From: a virus
Virus record (IMG/VR): IMGVR_UViG_3300009375_001133
Coordinates: 1 to 23,198 of that record
Direction: 5' to 3' (one strand)
DNA: 23,198 nt
The notes under the pieces were generated by a model. That model had not been told where the DNA came from. It did not search any database and saw only the letters and a program-made list of their open reading frames with translations. Both the position numbers and the translations under genes were made by a program. Position 1 is the stretch's first letter. The number at the start of each line of letters is the position of its first letter. This document shows, piece after piece, positions 8,865 to 17,300 of this stretch.

Positions 8865-10187
8865 TTATGGCATTTCTTCAAAACCATCTTTCATGCACTC
8901 TAATGTGCACACATACTCAGTGTTGTTGATCTTATGATGAATTGCGGTAACAATCCACTCACCTGATATGAAAATATCTTCTTCTCGATCAGAGTCTTTC
9001 ATGTTAGTAGGAACGTGGATAAATATTTTATCTCCAGCCCATACGTTGGTGTCGCCAGCAATATCAAACTTAATATTATTGGCTTTCGTTTCAGATATCT
9101 TCATATCACGATATGCATAGAAGGACTTCATTTCTTTATCGTGGATTGCATACATATATTCATCAGGCATGAATCCAACATGAGCTTCAGGTGATGGTAA
9201 AAACTGACCAGCACCGTTTAAACCAGCCATCCCTAACGCTACTTCATCATTATCATATTCAATATCATAGGTGTTTAGTTGTTTGGTTAATATATTATGC
9301 GCAAACATTCTTCCACCATATAAACCACTCTGTTGTCCTCTTGCATGATCAAATCGTGTAGTGTTTTCAAATTGCTCTGTCAAATCAGTACGGATATTAA
9401 TATGTCCTGGATTTCCGCCTTGAACACTCTTTGATAAATCGAGATTAATACCAACAGTATATGTTCTCATCACTTCTTTACTCTTCATATTATCAATAGT
9501 ATTAAAGTGAAACCCTTCATTATTTTCGTAGAAAAAGTAATTTGAAGATCCATCTGATGATACAGTGTTGCTGCATAAGAAATTCATCAACTTAAAAGGA
9601 TTCCAACTTGGCACTACAATATCTTTTAAGTGTTTACTCTCAACATTAGTTACCAAATCATCCCAATCTAATGCAAATGATTGACCAAGTTTTAATATAT
9701 CATATGTTACATAATCAACAATCTCAGAGGACGTCATCGCAGAAAAAGATCGACTTATTCTAGTCGCATTGTTTAAGAATAAATAAGGCGACACGAACCC
9801 AAGATGACTATATACCATTCCAGTACCGTCTGATGTATATACTGCATTACTGTATGAATTTACACGAAAGACTTTATCAAGGTTAGATCCGCCTCCACGA
9901 TTACCAGGAGTTTCAATTTCAACGTGAATAGTTTCATGTCCTGCGCCAATAATGTTATGTCTCTCGCTGAATCCTTGTCCGTCTTTTAATATAACTTCTC
10001 CAAACATACAGTTGTTGTATATTGATTCATAGATAGACAGCTGATCAATAATATTACCAATCTCAACTTGATCTCCGTATTGGTTTGTAAACATACACTT
10101 CCACTCACTCCTAGTCCTTGGATTAAGAGATTGTGTAACACCTTCAGGAGCTAATCCGCCAATTGATGGCGCAGGACAACCACCCAT
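8865..10187 (-). CDS. gp27: Baseplate central hub protein, gp27-like
   Basis: A 440-residue tail protein placed immediately before the gp5-like spike, where the gp27 partner is expected. gp27 forms the trimeric hub ring that joins the spike to the tail tube. Sequence features fit the gp27/gpD hub family: an N-terminal beta domain opening with a tube-like module (QLSIYESIYNNCMFGEVILK near residues 49-68), a middle domain containing WNPFKLMNFLCSNTVSSDG, and a closing beta strand region (ISGEWIVTAIHHKINNTEYV). T4 gp27 is 391 residues. The start ATG immediately follows the gp53 stop. The call rests on pattern and synteny; a generic hub call is safer than strict orthology. Confidence 0.78.
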   Translation of the reverse strand: MGGCPAPSIGGLAPEGVTQSLNPRTRSEWKCMFTNQYGDQVEIGNIIDQLSIYESIYNNCMFGEVILKDGQGFSERHNIIGAGHETIHVEIETPGNRGGGSNLDKVFRVNSYSNAVYTSDGTGMVYSHLGFVSPYLFLNNATRISRSFSAMTSSEIVDYVTYDILKLGQSFALDWDDLVTNVESKHLKDIVVPSWNPFKLMNFLCSNTVSSDGSSNYFFYENNEGFHFNTIDNMKSKEVMRTYTVGINLDLSKSVQGGNPGHINIRTDLTEQFENTTRFDHARGQQSGLYGGRMFAHNILTKQLNTYDIEYDNDEVALGMAGLNGAGQFLPSPEAHVGFMPDEYMYAIHDKEMKSFYAYRDMKISETKANNIKFDIAGDTNVWAGDKIFIHVPTNMKDSDREEDIFISGEWIVTAIHHKINNTEYVCTLECMKDGFEEMP

Positions 10188-10694
10188 TTAAGAGACCTCC
10201 TGCGCTTGTGGTATAATTGCTTTTCTTACCACATTCAATTCTGCTACTACTTGATTGAGATACTTTTTTTGGATGATGTTAACTCTTCTCTTTTTGTCGT
10301 TAAGATGTAAGTGCCACTCCATATTAGTAACCGGCAGCAACGTGCCTTCTGGATTGTTTTCGTTATAATATACAAAGTCTTCATCCTCATAATGGTGAAT
10401 GCTGTTTATATCATCATAAAGAGATTCGCAATAACGAATTACTTCTTCATCCGTCATTAGCCAATCATATAGTGGATCAACAATTTCGTTTACAGCTAAT
10501 ATTAACCACCAATATTTGGTTGTTCCATACGCTTTTAAAGAAACCCTCTCTGGCGTGTCATGAGCATCAATGTTAATATTGTATAGAGTTGTTGAATAGT
10601 CACCAACATTATTTAACAACTTAAATCTGTGAGTTATGTCTGCAATAGTATGACCGTTATAGTCTATCTTTGGAAAGAAGTCTTTATAGTTCAT
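10188..10694 (-). CDS. gp53: Baseplate wedge protein gp53
   Basis: A 168-residue gp53-family wedge protein, which joins the wedges to the hub and has a LysM-like fold in T4. The family signature is clear: RVSLKAYGTTKYWWLILAVN followed by EIVDPLYDWLMTDEEVIRYCES (about residues 50-91). T4 gp53 is 196 residues. Its start is one base after the tube-cap gene stop and its stop directly precedes the hub gene, so the three are translated as a tight unit. Confidence 0.93.
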   Translation of the reverse strand: MNYKDFFPKIDYNGHTIADITHRFKLLNNVGDYSTTLYNINIDAHDTPERVSLKAYGTTKYWWLILAVNEIVDPLYDWLMTDEEVIRYCESLYDDINSIHHYEDEDFVYYNENNPEGTLLPVTNMEWHLHLNDKKRRVNIIQKKYLNQVVAELNVVRKAIIPQAQEVS

Positions 10695-10695
10695 T

Positions 10696-11637
10696 TTAGT
10701 ATCCTGCTCCTATTCCCTGCGCGTAAATAGCTTCAATCTCTTTAAGAGTTATTGTGATTGTGGTTTCCATAGGAGTGCCGTCCATATGAGCCTGCCAATG
10801 TCCGTTAGGAGTGTAATTCACTTCAAAGGCAGTAATAAATGATGGTGCGATTTTGAACAACGAGTGGTTGACAGTTCCATCAACGAGGAATTCTACCTTA
10901 ACTGTTGGAGGAATAGTTAAGGTTGATATGTTTTCATTAGCCCAGTTAACAGCATCTTCTCCATATTCAACCAAAGAGTCCCACATTCCCTTTTCTTCTT
11001 TATCAGTGGCAGCAGCTGCAGCGTCTTTCTGCCCTTGTGCTTTTGCATCTTCGCCGCTTTCAATTAACCCTTTAACATCCGCAGGACTTAGATTTTCTTT
11101 GGCAGGTGTAGCAGCAGCTTTTATTGCTGTCACAATACTCATAACATCTCTTTGTTCAGAAGCTGATCTAGGAGTTAGTTTCCACGAGAATGTATGTTCT
11201 CTTAGTTGCGCACCCTTATATTCTACACCAGCTTTGTTGTTCAAGATACTTCTTTGTGCCATTGCCGCTGATGCATTACCAGCAACAACTGCATTCGCCA
11301 TTCTTGAGATTTGTGTCACACCAGCAGCTGCATGACCTTTTGCTGCTGCTAAAGCTACTTCTCCAGCATACCCCAACTTAGTGTCGCTTGGTGTGATGTT
11401 GTTTCTAAAGTAATCCATTCCATCAACATCATCAAAAAGACCACGATATGCTGTACCAATTTGTTCTGGATATGGTAGAAAAAGTCCTACCATAGGAGAG
11501 CTCGTCATAGTTTCGTTACCACATTCGCCTGACGCAAGCGGAATAGACGACACTGCTTTCTGCCAACCTTCGAATATAATCTGTGTTTGAAATCCGCCAG
11601 TCGAATCTAAATCTGCTGGAAAAGTGTATGTTTTCAT
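10696..11637 (-). CDS. gp48: Baseplate tail-tube cap, gp48/gp54 family
   Basis: A 313-residue protein of the T4 gp48/gp54 family, tube-fold proteins that sit on the hub and start tail tube growth. The family pattern is strong at the C-terminus (FEVNYTPNGHWQAHMDGTP followed by METTITITLKEIEAI, residues 271-305) and in REHTFSWKLTPRSASEQRDV near 146-165. An Ala/Lys/Glu-rich insert lies at about 174-225. I favour gp48 because a second, shorter tube-family gene at 12879 better fits gp54, but the two could be swapped. It is the first gene of the leftward operon, with a 36-nt leader from the palindromic late promoter and an AGGA ribosome site before ATG. Confidence 0.82.
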   Translation of the reverse strand: MKTYTFPADLDSTGGFQTQIIFEGWQKAVSSIPLASGECGNETMTSSPMVGLFLPYPEQIGTAYRGLFDDVDGMDYFRNNITPSDTKLGYAGEVALAAAKGHAAAGVTQISRMANAVVAGNASAAMAQRSILNNKAGVEYKGAQLREHTFSWKLTPRSASEQRDVMSIVTAIKAAATPAKENLSPADVKGLIESGEDAKAQGQKDAAAAATDKEEKGMWDSLVEYGEDAVNWANENISTLTIPPTVKVEFLVDGTVNHSLFKIAPSFITAFEVNYTPNGHWQAHMDGTPMETTITITLKEIEAIYAQGIGAGY

Positions 11638-11672
11638 ATGATGTCCTGATTGCTATGAAAAGTGTATGAGAC

Positions 11673-11686
11673 TATTTATATAAATA
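11673..11686. promoter_or_regulatory. Divergent overlapping late promoters in one 14-bp palindrome
   Basis: TATTTATATAAATA is perfectly self-complementary, so TATAAATA (the T4 late promoter -10 element) reads on the plus strand at 11679-11686 and on the minus strand at 11680-11673. It lies in the 55-bp spacer between the divergent starts of the leftward baseplate operon (11637) and the rightward operon (11693). No other promoter-like element was seen in the spacer. Leftward, the start site would lie about 30 nt before the tube-cap ATG. Rightward, it would fall almost at the gp4 ATG. Confidence 0.75.
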
Positions 11687-11692
11687 TCTAGG

Positions 11693-12133
11693 ATGGCACA
11701 TAAAGGAAAATATCGCGTTAGAAACCGCGAGAAATATGTTGGAAATGTTGATAGCGTTACTTATAGATCGTCTTGGGAGAGAAGGTTTATGGTATATTGT
11801 GACAACAATCCCTCCATAATTCAGTGGAACAGTGAAGAGGTAGTAATTCCTTACTTTAGCCCAGTTGATAATAAAATGCATAGGTATTTTGTGGATTTTC
11901 TTATCAAGCTGCAAAAAGTTGATGGATCGTTTCAACATGTATTGATTGAAGTGAAGCCTGATAAAGAAACGCGTCCTCCTGTGATGGGAAAGACAAAGAA
12001 AAGCAGATACAGATATTTAAGAGAGTTGCGCACTTGGAAGGTAAACGAAGCGAAGTGGGCAGCAGCGGAGGAATTCTGCGAAGATAGAAAGTGGGATTTT
12101 AAGATTTTAACAGAACATCATTTAGTTAAGTAG
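11693..12133 (+). CDS. gp4: Head completion protein gp4 (gp50/4)
   Basis: A 146-residue protein of the T4 gp4 head-completion family, which finishes the filled head before tail joining. The family N-terminus is clear (KGKYRVRNREKYVG, SVTYRSSWERRFMVYCDNN), then IQWNSEEVVIPYFSPVDNK and VDFLIKLQ, VLIEVKPDKE. The acidic/Lys pattern (D ... E-V-K) resembles TnsA-like/PD-(D/E)XK nuclease folds, which have been noted for this family; activity is inferred. The length agrees with T4 gp4 (150 residues). The ATG follows the late -10 element by only 6 bp, so the message may be leaderless or nearly so; AGG directly abuts the ATG. Confidence 0.93.
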   Translation: MAHKGKYRVRNREKYVGNVDSVTYRSSWERRFMVYCDNNPSIIQWNSEEVVIPYFSPVDNKMHRYFVDFLIKLQKVDGSFQHVLIEVKPDKETRPPVMGKTKKSRYRYLRELRTWKVNEAKWAAAEEFCEDRKWDFKILTEHHLVK

Positions 12134-12135
12134 AT

Positions 12136-12879
12136 ATGCCAAAGATTTCAATACCTAAAGGAATGACTATGCGAGCTAGTGACGGTAATACGTATCGTTG
12201 GCTTGGTGCGCAGTGGCTGAAAGTATCGGCTGTAACCAATAAAACCTCGCGTATTGCTGCTAGACGAATTGGAAAAGAGCTCACTGATAGAGCATTAACG
12301 CCAAAACAAAAAGGCAATATTAGAAGGCTGAAAAAAGCGTACACCTCAACAAAAAAAGGAATCAAGACCGCCAAAAAACTTAGTACTGCAGCAAGGCGGC
12401 GGGCATCTGCGGCGTGGTTTGAAATAAAAGTAGGAGAGATGGCAAGAGGGTTTAATCCAACCAAGTCCTTATCTCCTGGTTCAATGTACACGTTTGCATA
12501 TAGTGCAAAACATAAGAAAACACTTCCTTATTGGGATAAGTTTCCGCTAATAGTTGTGTTAGACGTGACTAAGGATGGGTTCCTTGGTTTAAATTTTCAT
12601 TATCTACGTCCTGTACAAAGAGAGGCGTTCTTGAATAGTATATTAAAGTTTGCTACCGAAAAAGGGGATCCAACTCAATTTTCCTCCAAAGCTCAGTTTA
12701 ATATAACGTGGGGGGCTGTTAAAAGTATTGCAGGGGCTGATAAGATGATACATAAATATCTTTACAGTCACGTAAAATCTTCGATGTTAGAATCGCCGCC
12801 TAGTGAATGGGAAAATGTAATTTATATGCCTTACCAAAAGTTTGTTGGTGAAAGCGCAAAAACTATTTGGAGTAAATAA
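12136..12879 (+). CDS. gp2: gp2-like DNA end protector (tentative)
   Basis: A 247-residue protein directly after gp4 (2-nt gap), where T4 places gene 2 beside gene 4. T4 gp2 binds packaged DNA ends and shields them from RecBCD. The C-terminal half has a pattern I associate with gp2-annotated proteins of T4-like phages: LSPGSMYTFAYSAKHKKTLP, then YWDKFPLIVVLD and GFLGLNFHYLRP (about residues 113-158). The N-terminal 28 residues (ASDGNTYRWLGAQW) form a separate small motif, followed by a very basic region (about 40-100, many Lys/Arg) suited to nucleic acid binding. The gene is certain; the gp2 name rests on context and partial recognition. Confidence 0.6.
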   Translation: MPKISIPKGMTMRASDGNTYRWLGAQWLKVSAVTNKTSRIAARRIGKELTDRALTPKQKGNIRRLKKAYTSTKKGIKTAKKLSTAARRRASAAWFEIKVGEMARGFNPTKSLSPGSMYTFAYSAKHKKTLPYWDKFPLIVVLDVTKDGFLGLNFHYLRPVQREAFLNSILKFATEKGDPTQFSSKAQFNITWGAVKSIAGADKMIHKYLYSHVKSSMLESPPSEWENVIYMPYQKFVGESAKTIWSK

Positions 12880-13448
12880 TGAAAGTTGATAATTTTGCCA
12901 ATCAATTTCAAGCAGGGGATCTTGCTCGAAACAATCTATTTGAAGTGTCTATTGGTCTGCACAGCCGTCACGCTCAGCAAGACTTTTACAACAGTGGAGA
13001 TAGTACAGATATTGACGATCTTAGATTCATGATCAAAGACGCCCAACTTCCTGGCAAGAGTCTTGGTGTTGTAGAAAGTAGGAGGTTTGGTGCTGTAGAT
13101 AAACACGCAAATGATGTTATTTTAGATAATGCCACGTGGACAGTGATGTGCTCAGAAGATTTAAGAGAACGTGCATTTTTTGAAGGATGGATAAATTGGA
13201 TTCATGGACGTGGGGTTAGAGACTCATCGTCTGCTCTGTATAGATATAGGTATCACGACGAGTACGTTTCTAACATAAATATACAGATGTTTAACAGAAG
13301 AGGAGAGCCTTCTACCGGTGTTACGTTATATGAGGCCTTTCCTGTAAACATAGGAGCAGTTGAATTGTCGTGGGTCAATGAGGGATCGTTTTCAACTTTT
13401 ACCGTATCAATAGCGTTTAAAGATTGGAAAGAATTTGGCGCTGACTGA
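12879..13448 (+). CDS. gp54: Tail-tube fold protein, gp19/gp54 family (likely gp54 initiator)
   Basis: A 189-residue protein of the T4 gp19 superfamily. The N-terminus (NFANQFQAGDLARNNLFEVSI) and the order DAQLPGKSLGVVESRRFG, then TWTVMCSEDLRERAFFEGWI, then VTLYEAFPVNIGAVELSW and FTVSIAFKDWKEF match tube and tube-initiator proteins. Tail sheath and capsid genes are absent nearby and a hub assembly gene follows, so I prefer the baseplate-tube initiator gp54 over the major tube gp19. T4 gp19 is 163 residues and gp54 is 320, so length alone favours gp19. The start overlaps the previous stop by one base (TAATG). Confidence 0.75.
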   Translation: MKVDNFANQFQAGDLARNNLFEVSIGLHSRHAQQDFYNSGDSTDIDDLRFMIKDAQLPGKSLGVVESRRFGAVDKHANDVILDNATWTVMCSEDLRERAFFEGWINWIHGRGVRDSSSALYRYRYHDEYVSNINIQMFNRRGEPSTGVTLYEAFPVNIGAVELSWVNEGSFSTFTVSIAFKDWKEFGAD

Positions 13449-13476
13449 TGTTTTTATAATATAGGATGAATAAATT

Positions 13477-14217
13477 ATGTTACCAAAATTAGATATACCA
13501 ACTTATAAGTTACAAGTACCATCAACTAATAAAACAGTTGAATATAGACCCTTCTTAGTTAAGGAAGAGAAAGTTCTTTTAACTATGATGGAAGGACTTG
13601 ATGAGGATAATGCAGATGCAGTTGTTAAAGAAGCAATTGAGAAGGTTATTACTAATTGTATTATTACAGACGGTTTAAATATCAAGAAGTTGACGCTGTT
13701 TGATCAAGATTATATGTTCTTACAAATTAGATCTAAATCGCGAGGAGAGTCGATAGATCCCGTGTTTGAGTGTGTTAACGAGGTTGGTGGAAAACGATGT
13801 GGGCATGAAAACACTGTTCATATCGACCTAAATGATGTTGGAGTCGTGTTTCCAGAGGAAGACCTTTCAAAGGTTGAAATTACAGATTCAATTGGTATTC
13901 AGTTTAAATACCTTGATTCAGCAACGGCTTCTCAGCACGATAAAATAGAGGACACGGTTGATAGACTATTTAAGATTATGGTAGATTCGATTGATTATAT
14001 CTACGACAACGAACAGATTTATAAGGGGTCAGAAACTCCTAAAAAAGAGCTGTTAGATTTTATTGAGAATCTAACAGAAGATGCGTTTAAGAGGGTGAAG
14101 CAATTTTTCGACGAGCAGCCTGTTGTTAAACACATCGCGCATTATAAATGCGAAAAATGCGGTTATGAAGAGGATATTCCTTTTATAGGATCAGAGGCTT
14201 TTTTCGGTTATGCATGA
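13477..14217 (+). CDS. gp26: Baseplate hub assembly protein gp26-like
   Basis: A 246-residue protein of the T4 baseplate family PF12322 (T4 gp26), acting in hub assembly. Features are the N-terminal LPKLDIPTYKLQVPSTNKTV, a helical region TMMEGLDEDNADAVVKEAIE, and two cysteine pairs likely to bind zinc: C99 with C108 (CVNEVGGKRCGH) and C225-E-K-C228-G near the C-terminus. An AGGATG ribosome site precedes the ATG. The last codons read GAG GCT TTT TTC GGT TAT GCA TGA. They contain a T TTT TTC slippery heptamer in the correct register, and the next ORF lies in the -1 frame, so part of the product is probably extended into the 14214-14378 ORF. Position between a tube protein and the tape-measure candidate matches a tail assembly chaperone. 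Confidence 0.9.
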   Translation: MLPKLDIPTYKLQVPSTNKTVEYRPFLVKEEKVLLTMMEGLDEDNADAVVKEAIEKVITNCIITDGLNIKKLTLFDQDYMFLQIRSKSRGESIDPVFECVNEVGGKRCGHENTVHIDLNDVGVVFPEEDLSKVEITDSIGIQFKYLDSATASQHDKIEDTVDRLFKIMVDSIDYIYDNEQIYKGSETPKKELLDFIENLTEDAFKRVKQFFDEQPVVKHIAHYKCEKCGYEEDIPFIGSEAFFGYA

Positions 14218-14266
14218 GTCAAGATAATTTGATGAATTATTATCAAACTAACTTTCAACTCATGCA
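14199..14266 (+). promoter_or_regulatory. Candidate -1 programmed ribosomal frameshift site
   Basis: The heptamer T TTT TTC occupies 14199-14205 with gp26-like codons TTT (14200) and TTC (14203), the X XXY YYZ register. After a 5-nt spacer, TGCATGAGT (14211-14219) can pair without mismatch with ACTCATGCA (14258-14266). The 38-nt loop contains a second stem GATAAT/ATTATC (14223-14228 with 14239-14244). Slippage gives ...EAFF-RLC-MSQDN..., continuing with no stop into the 54-codon ORF and yielding a protein of about 300 residues. Spacer length, stem and frame all fit bacterial -1 frameshift signals. Confidence 0.75.
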
Positions 14267-14378
14267 GCACCATAATTATTCTTTGACAGACATTGAAGGC
14301 ATGCTTCCTTATGAGCGTGAAATATATGTAGGATTACTTTCAAACTTTTTGAAAGAACAAAGAGATAATACGTTATAG
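14214..14378 (+). CDS. 54-codon ORF in -1 frame after gp26-like gene (chaperone extension)
   Basis: An open frame of 54 codons beginning ATGAGTCAAGAT, overlapping the gp26-like stop by 4 bases (ATGA). No Shine-Dalgarno sequence precedes it (TTTTTTCGGTTATGC), so independent initiation looks poor. The peptide is MSQDNLMNYYQTNF..., with YSLTDIEGMLPYEREIYVGL at residues 23-42. That compact motif, with a buried Pro-Tyr-Glu-Arg helix start, resembles the small proteins (GT-type extension, Mu gp42-like, P2 E') encoded after tail assembly chaperones and before tape measures. It is most likely expressed as a -1 frameshift fusion to the gp26-like protein, with termination-reinitiation as the alternative. 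The position corresponds to T4 gene 51, a much longer unrelated-looking hub assembly factor. Confidence 0.82.
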   Translation: MSQDNLMNYYQTNFQLMQHHNYSLTDIEGMLPYEREIYVGLLSNFLKEQRDNTL

Positions 14379-14390
14379 AGGTGTAAGACC

Positions 14391-17300
14391 ATGCCAGACC
14401 AGTCAGAACAAGAACAAGTAAATGCTTTACAAGGCGTTATTGATGAATTAAAAATTATCAATCAACGAGAGGTTCATCGCTCAAAGTCCACCGATTCTAT
14501 TCGAGCGACTGGTCGAAAAAGACAACGTACTGTCAATGATGCTAAACTACTAGCTGGAGAAATTTCAGCAGCGCAGCTAAATGGCATGACGCCTGAGGTT
14601 CGTGCACGGTGGGAAACAGCTGTCGGTGACGCTGAAATCGGAACAGAAGAAAATACTTCTGATATTGCAAAAGAGCTGAGAGACCACACTGGATTGATGA
14701 TCGAGCATCATGGTCGTCAATCAAAGTTACAGCGATGGTTAAACGGGATTCAAGGGGTTCAAATGGCTCGTCGCCGTGCACGCGAGCAACAAGAAAGTGT
14801 TCAGTACAGAGCACAAATCCACACGGCGAACCAAAACTATGTGATGTTGGATTTAATATCACAACAATTAGGCTCGATTCATAGTACTTTACGAAACGAA
14901 ACAGCAGAACAAGCGCAATATAGACAAAAGCATCTTAAAATTACACAACATGAAATGTTGGAGAGAGAAGCTGGTCTTCAGGCAACTTTAGAAAAGCTGT
15001 CGCCTGAAAAGTACTTGCTTGGTTTTAATAATTGGTTCACAAAGGGCTCTGGTCTGTCTGCATTATCTTCAATGATGGTTGGTAGCCATGAATCTGTTGT
15101 AACGCGTTCTGATCTTACCAAACAAATTAAAGAACAAGCAGAGAAGCAACATGTAAAAACTGAAAAGGGGGTAGATAAAGATGGCAACCCTATAGTTGAT
15201 GTAAATCATCAAGAGTGGGGCGATCTTACAAAAGAACAAAAAGGGTTCTTAGGCATTAAAGGCGCTTACAGAGAACTTCGTAACAGAAAAGGTGGATCCA
15301 AAGACATCAACGAGCTTATAGAGATGGAAGAGGAGATGCTTAAGGAGGGCATCAAAACAAGCCTTGAAACGAAACAGCGAATCTTTAAAAAGGGGTTAGA
15401 TGAAGGATACCAAACTGAAATACTAAACGACAACCAGAAAGCTGATTGGATGATCGAAACTGGCACATCAATGCCAATAGGTAAGGATGGTGCAGGACCT
15501 TATAATTTAGGGCCTGGAGGTAATAGCGGTTTTTCTAAAGTAACAGAATGTTGTGAAGCAACTCAAGACATATTAGCAGACATTTTAGACGTTAATAAAG
15601 ACGATCTTAATTTTGCAAGAAAAGGAGACAAGAGGGACGAAAAGAGAGCTCGAAGAGAGCTTGAAGATCGCCGTGATAAACTTCAAGATTATGCAAAAAA
15701 TACAGGACCTATGTCTGAGGCTTTGTATAAATCTAACCGTAGCAAAGGCGGTCAACCAAAAGATCAAGCTGATGGGTTGGCTTGGGAGATGTTGGCAGGC
15801 GGAGGAGTCAGTGCTGGTGTTGTAGGTTGGGGAGTTAAAAAATATAAAGACGTTGTAGCGAATAAAGACGTTGTAGCGAAAGGCGCACAGAAACCTGCGA
15901 AAGGAAAACCAAGTGCGAAAGGTGCAGGCAAAGGTGGCGATAAGGCTGCGAAAAAAGCTCAAGAAGGAATAGTCAAACGCATTAAGAAAATTCTAAAAAA
16001 GAAGGGCGGCAAAGGCGCTGCAATGTGGTTATATAAGAAATTAGTTACCAAAGTAGGTATCACTACTGCTCTAGCAGCCATGAGTGGCTTTTTACCGACT
16101 GGTGTTACTCAAATTATCGCTGCTGGTGCAATCGCTTATTCAGCGTATGAAATTTACAACGCACTGGATGAAATTGAAAAAGAGTTGGAGGAAGAGTCTG
16201 TTGTTACAGGATCATCTACCGTTAGTGTTGAATCTATATCTCCAAAAGACAGACAGAGAATAGCTAAGATTGTAAAAGATAGTAATAGTGATACTGGCGG
16301 TCTTGATTACTTGGGTATTAAAGATCCAAATGTAGATCCTGCTCGCAAAAGGCAAGGGAATGAATCTTTTTCTGATTATGTTGGAAGACGTAAAAAAGAA
16401 GTAGGATTTAAACATGATGATGTACCAACAGTAGCAGCTCAAACTTCTAAGAAGTCTCTTTGGTCTAAAGTTGATGAAAAGACATTAAAAGATGCAACAG
16501 TTGCTTATCATCTAGCTAATAATCAGTTAACAGAGTTTGAGTCTAAGAACAAATTTTCAGCAGGATATAATGATTGGTTGGATTATGGGATATTGTCTGG
16601 AGAAGATGCACCTAGTGCATTTGATGATCCTAAATTGGATGAAGAATATGATCAGTTGCTTGGCAAAAGAGGCGCTGCACAAACAACGAAGAAAACACAG
16701 TTGGAAAAATATAAACAACACAAGTTTGGCATTCATCCAAAAGAGAGAGGTTCCAGAGCTTGGATTAGATCGCTTAACCGAAAAAAATATAACACCCATA
16801 TGGATCATGCAACTGGTCGTTGGTGGAACAGGAGTCAAGGGATTGAAGATGGCACATCAGCTCCGTGGGGCAAGGACCAGAAAAAAGCTGCACAAGATGC
16901 ACTACAGAGGGAAGCAATGGGTGGATTATCTGTAGAGGATTTAGTACAAGGAATTGATTCAGTCACTGGCGACACAGGAATGATCGATAAAGCTAATCAA
17001 GCATTGGTACATGCTGATGATGGTCCTAACAACTCTCTTGGTGTTAATCTTCATAATCCTGAAGATATTGCAAAACATATTGCTGAAAAGTTCCCACGTG
17101 ACCCTAATAAGCCTGGTAAGTATAAACCTGATGGTTGGTTGAATTCCAAAGATTATAGTGATTTCCAAAGGTCTCAGGGCGGTAAAGAAGCTGAATATCG
17201 TAAGTGGTTGGAAATTCAACGCAAGAAAGATGTGCAGCAAGCTCGTATGCATGAAAAGGGTATGCAGGGCGGTAAAGGGCAGAAATGGGGAGTTCCAGAA

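Noticed and set aside
10853-11335. A 160-codon plus-strand ORF opposite the tube-cap gene.
   Set aside because: It is antisense to a strongly recognised gene, has no ribosome site, and has a Ser/Ala-rich composition typical of a frame shadow.
13449-13476. TATAAT before the gp26-like gene as a promoter.
   Set aside because: No -35 box at suitable spacing; the gene is well placed for read-through and has its own ribosome site.
14214-14217. The gp26-like/54-codon overlap as a sequencing error splitting one gene.
   Set aside because: A slippery heptamer in register, correct spacer and stem, and matching gene order in other tail phages favour a programmed event. An error remains possible but is less likely.
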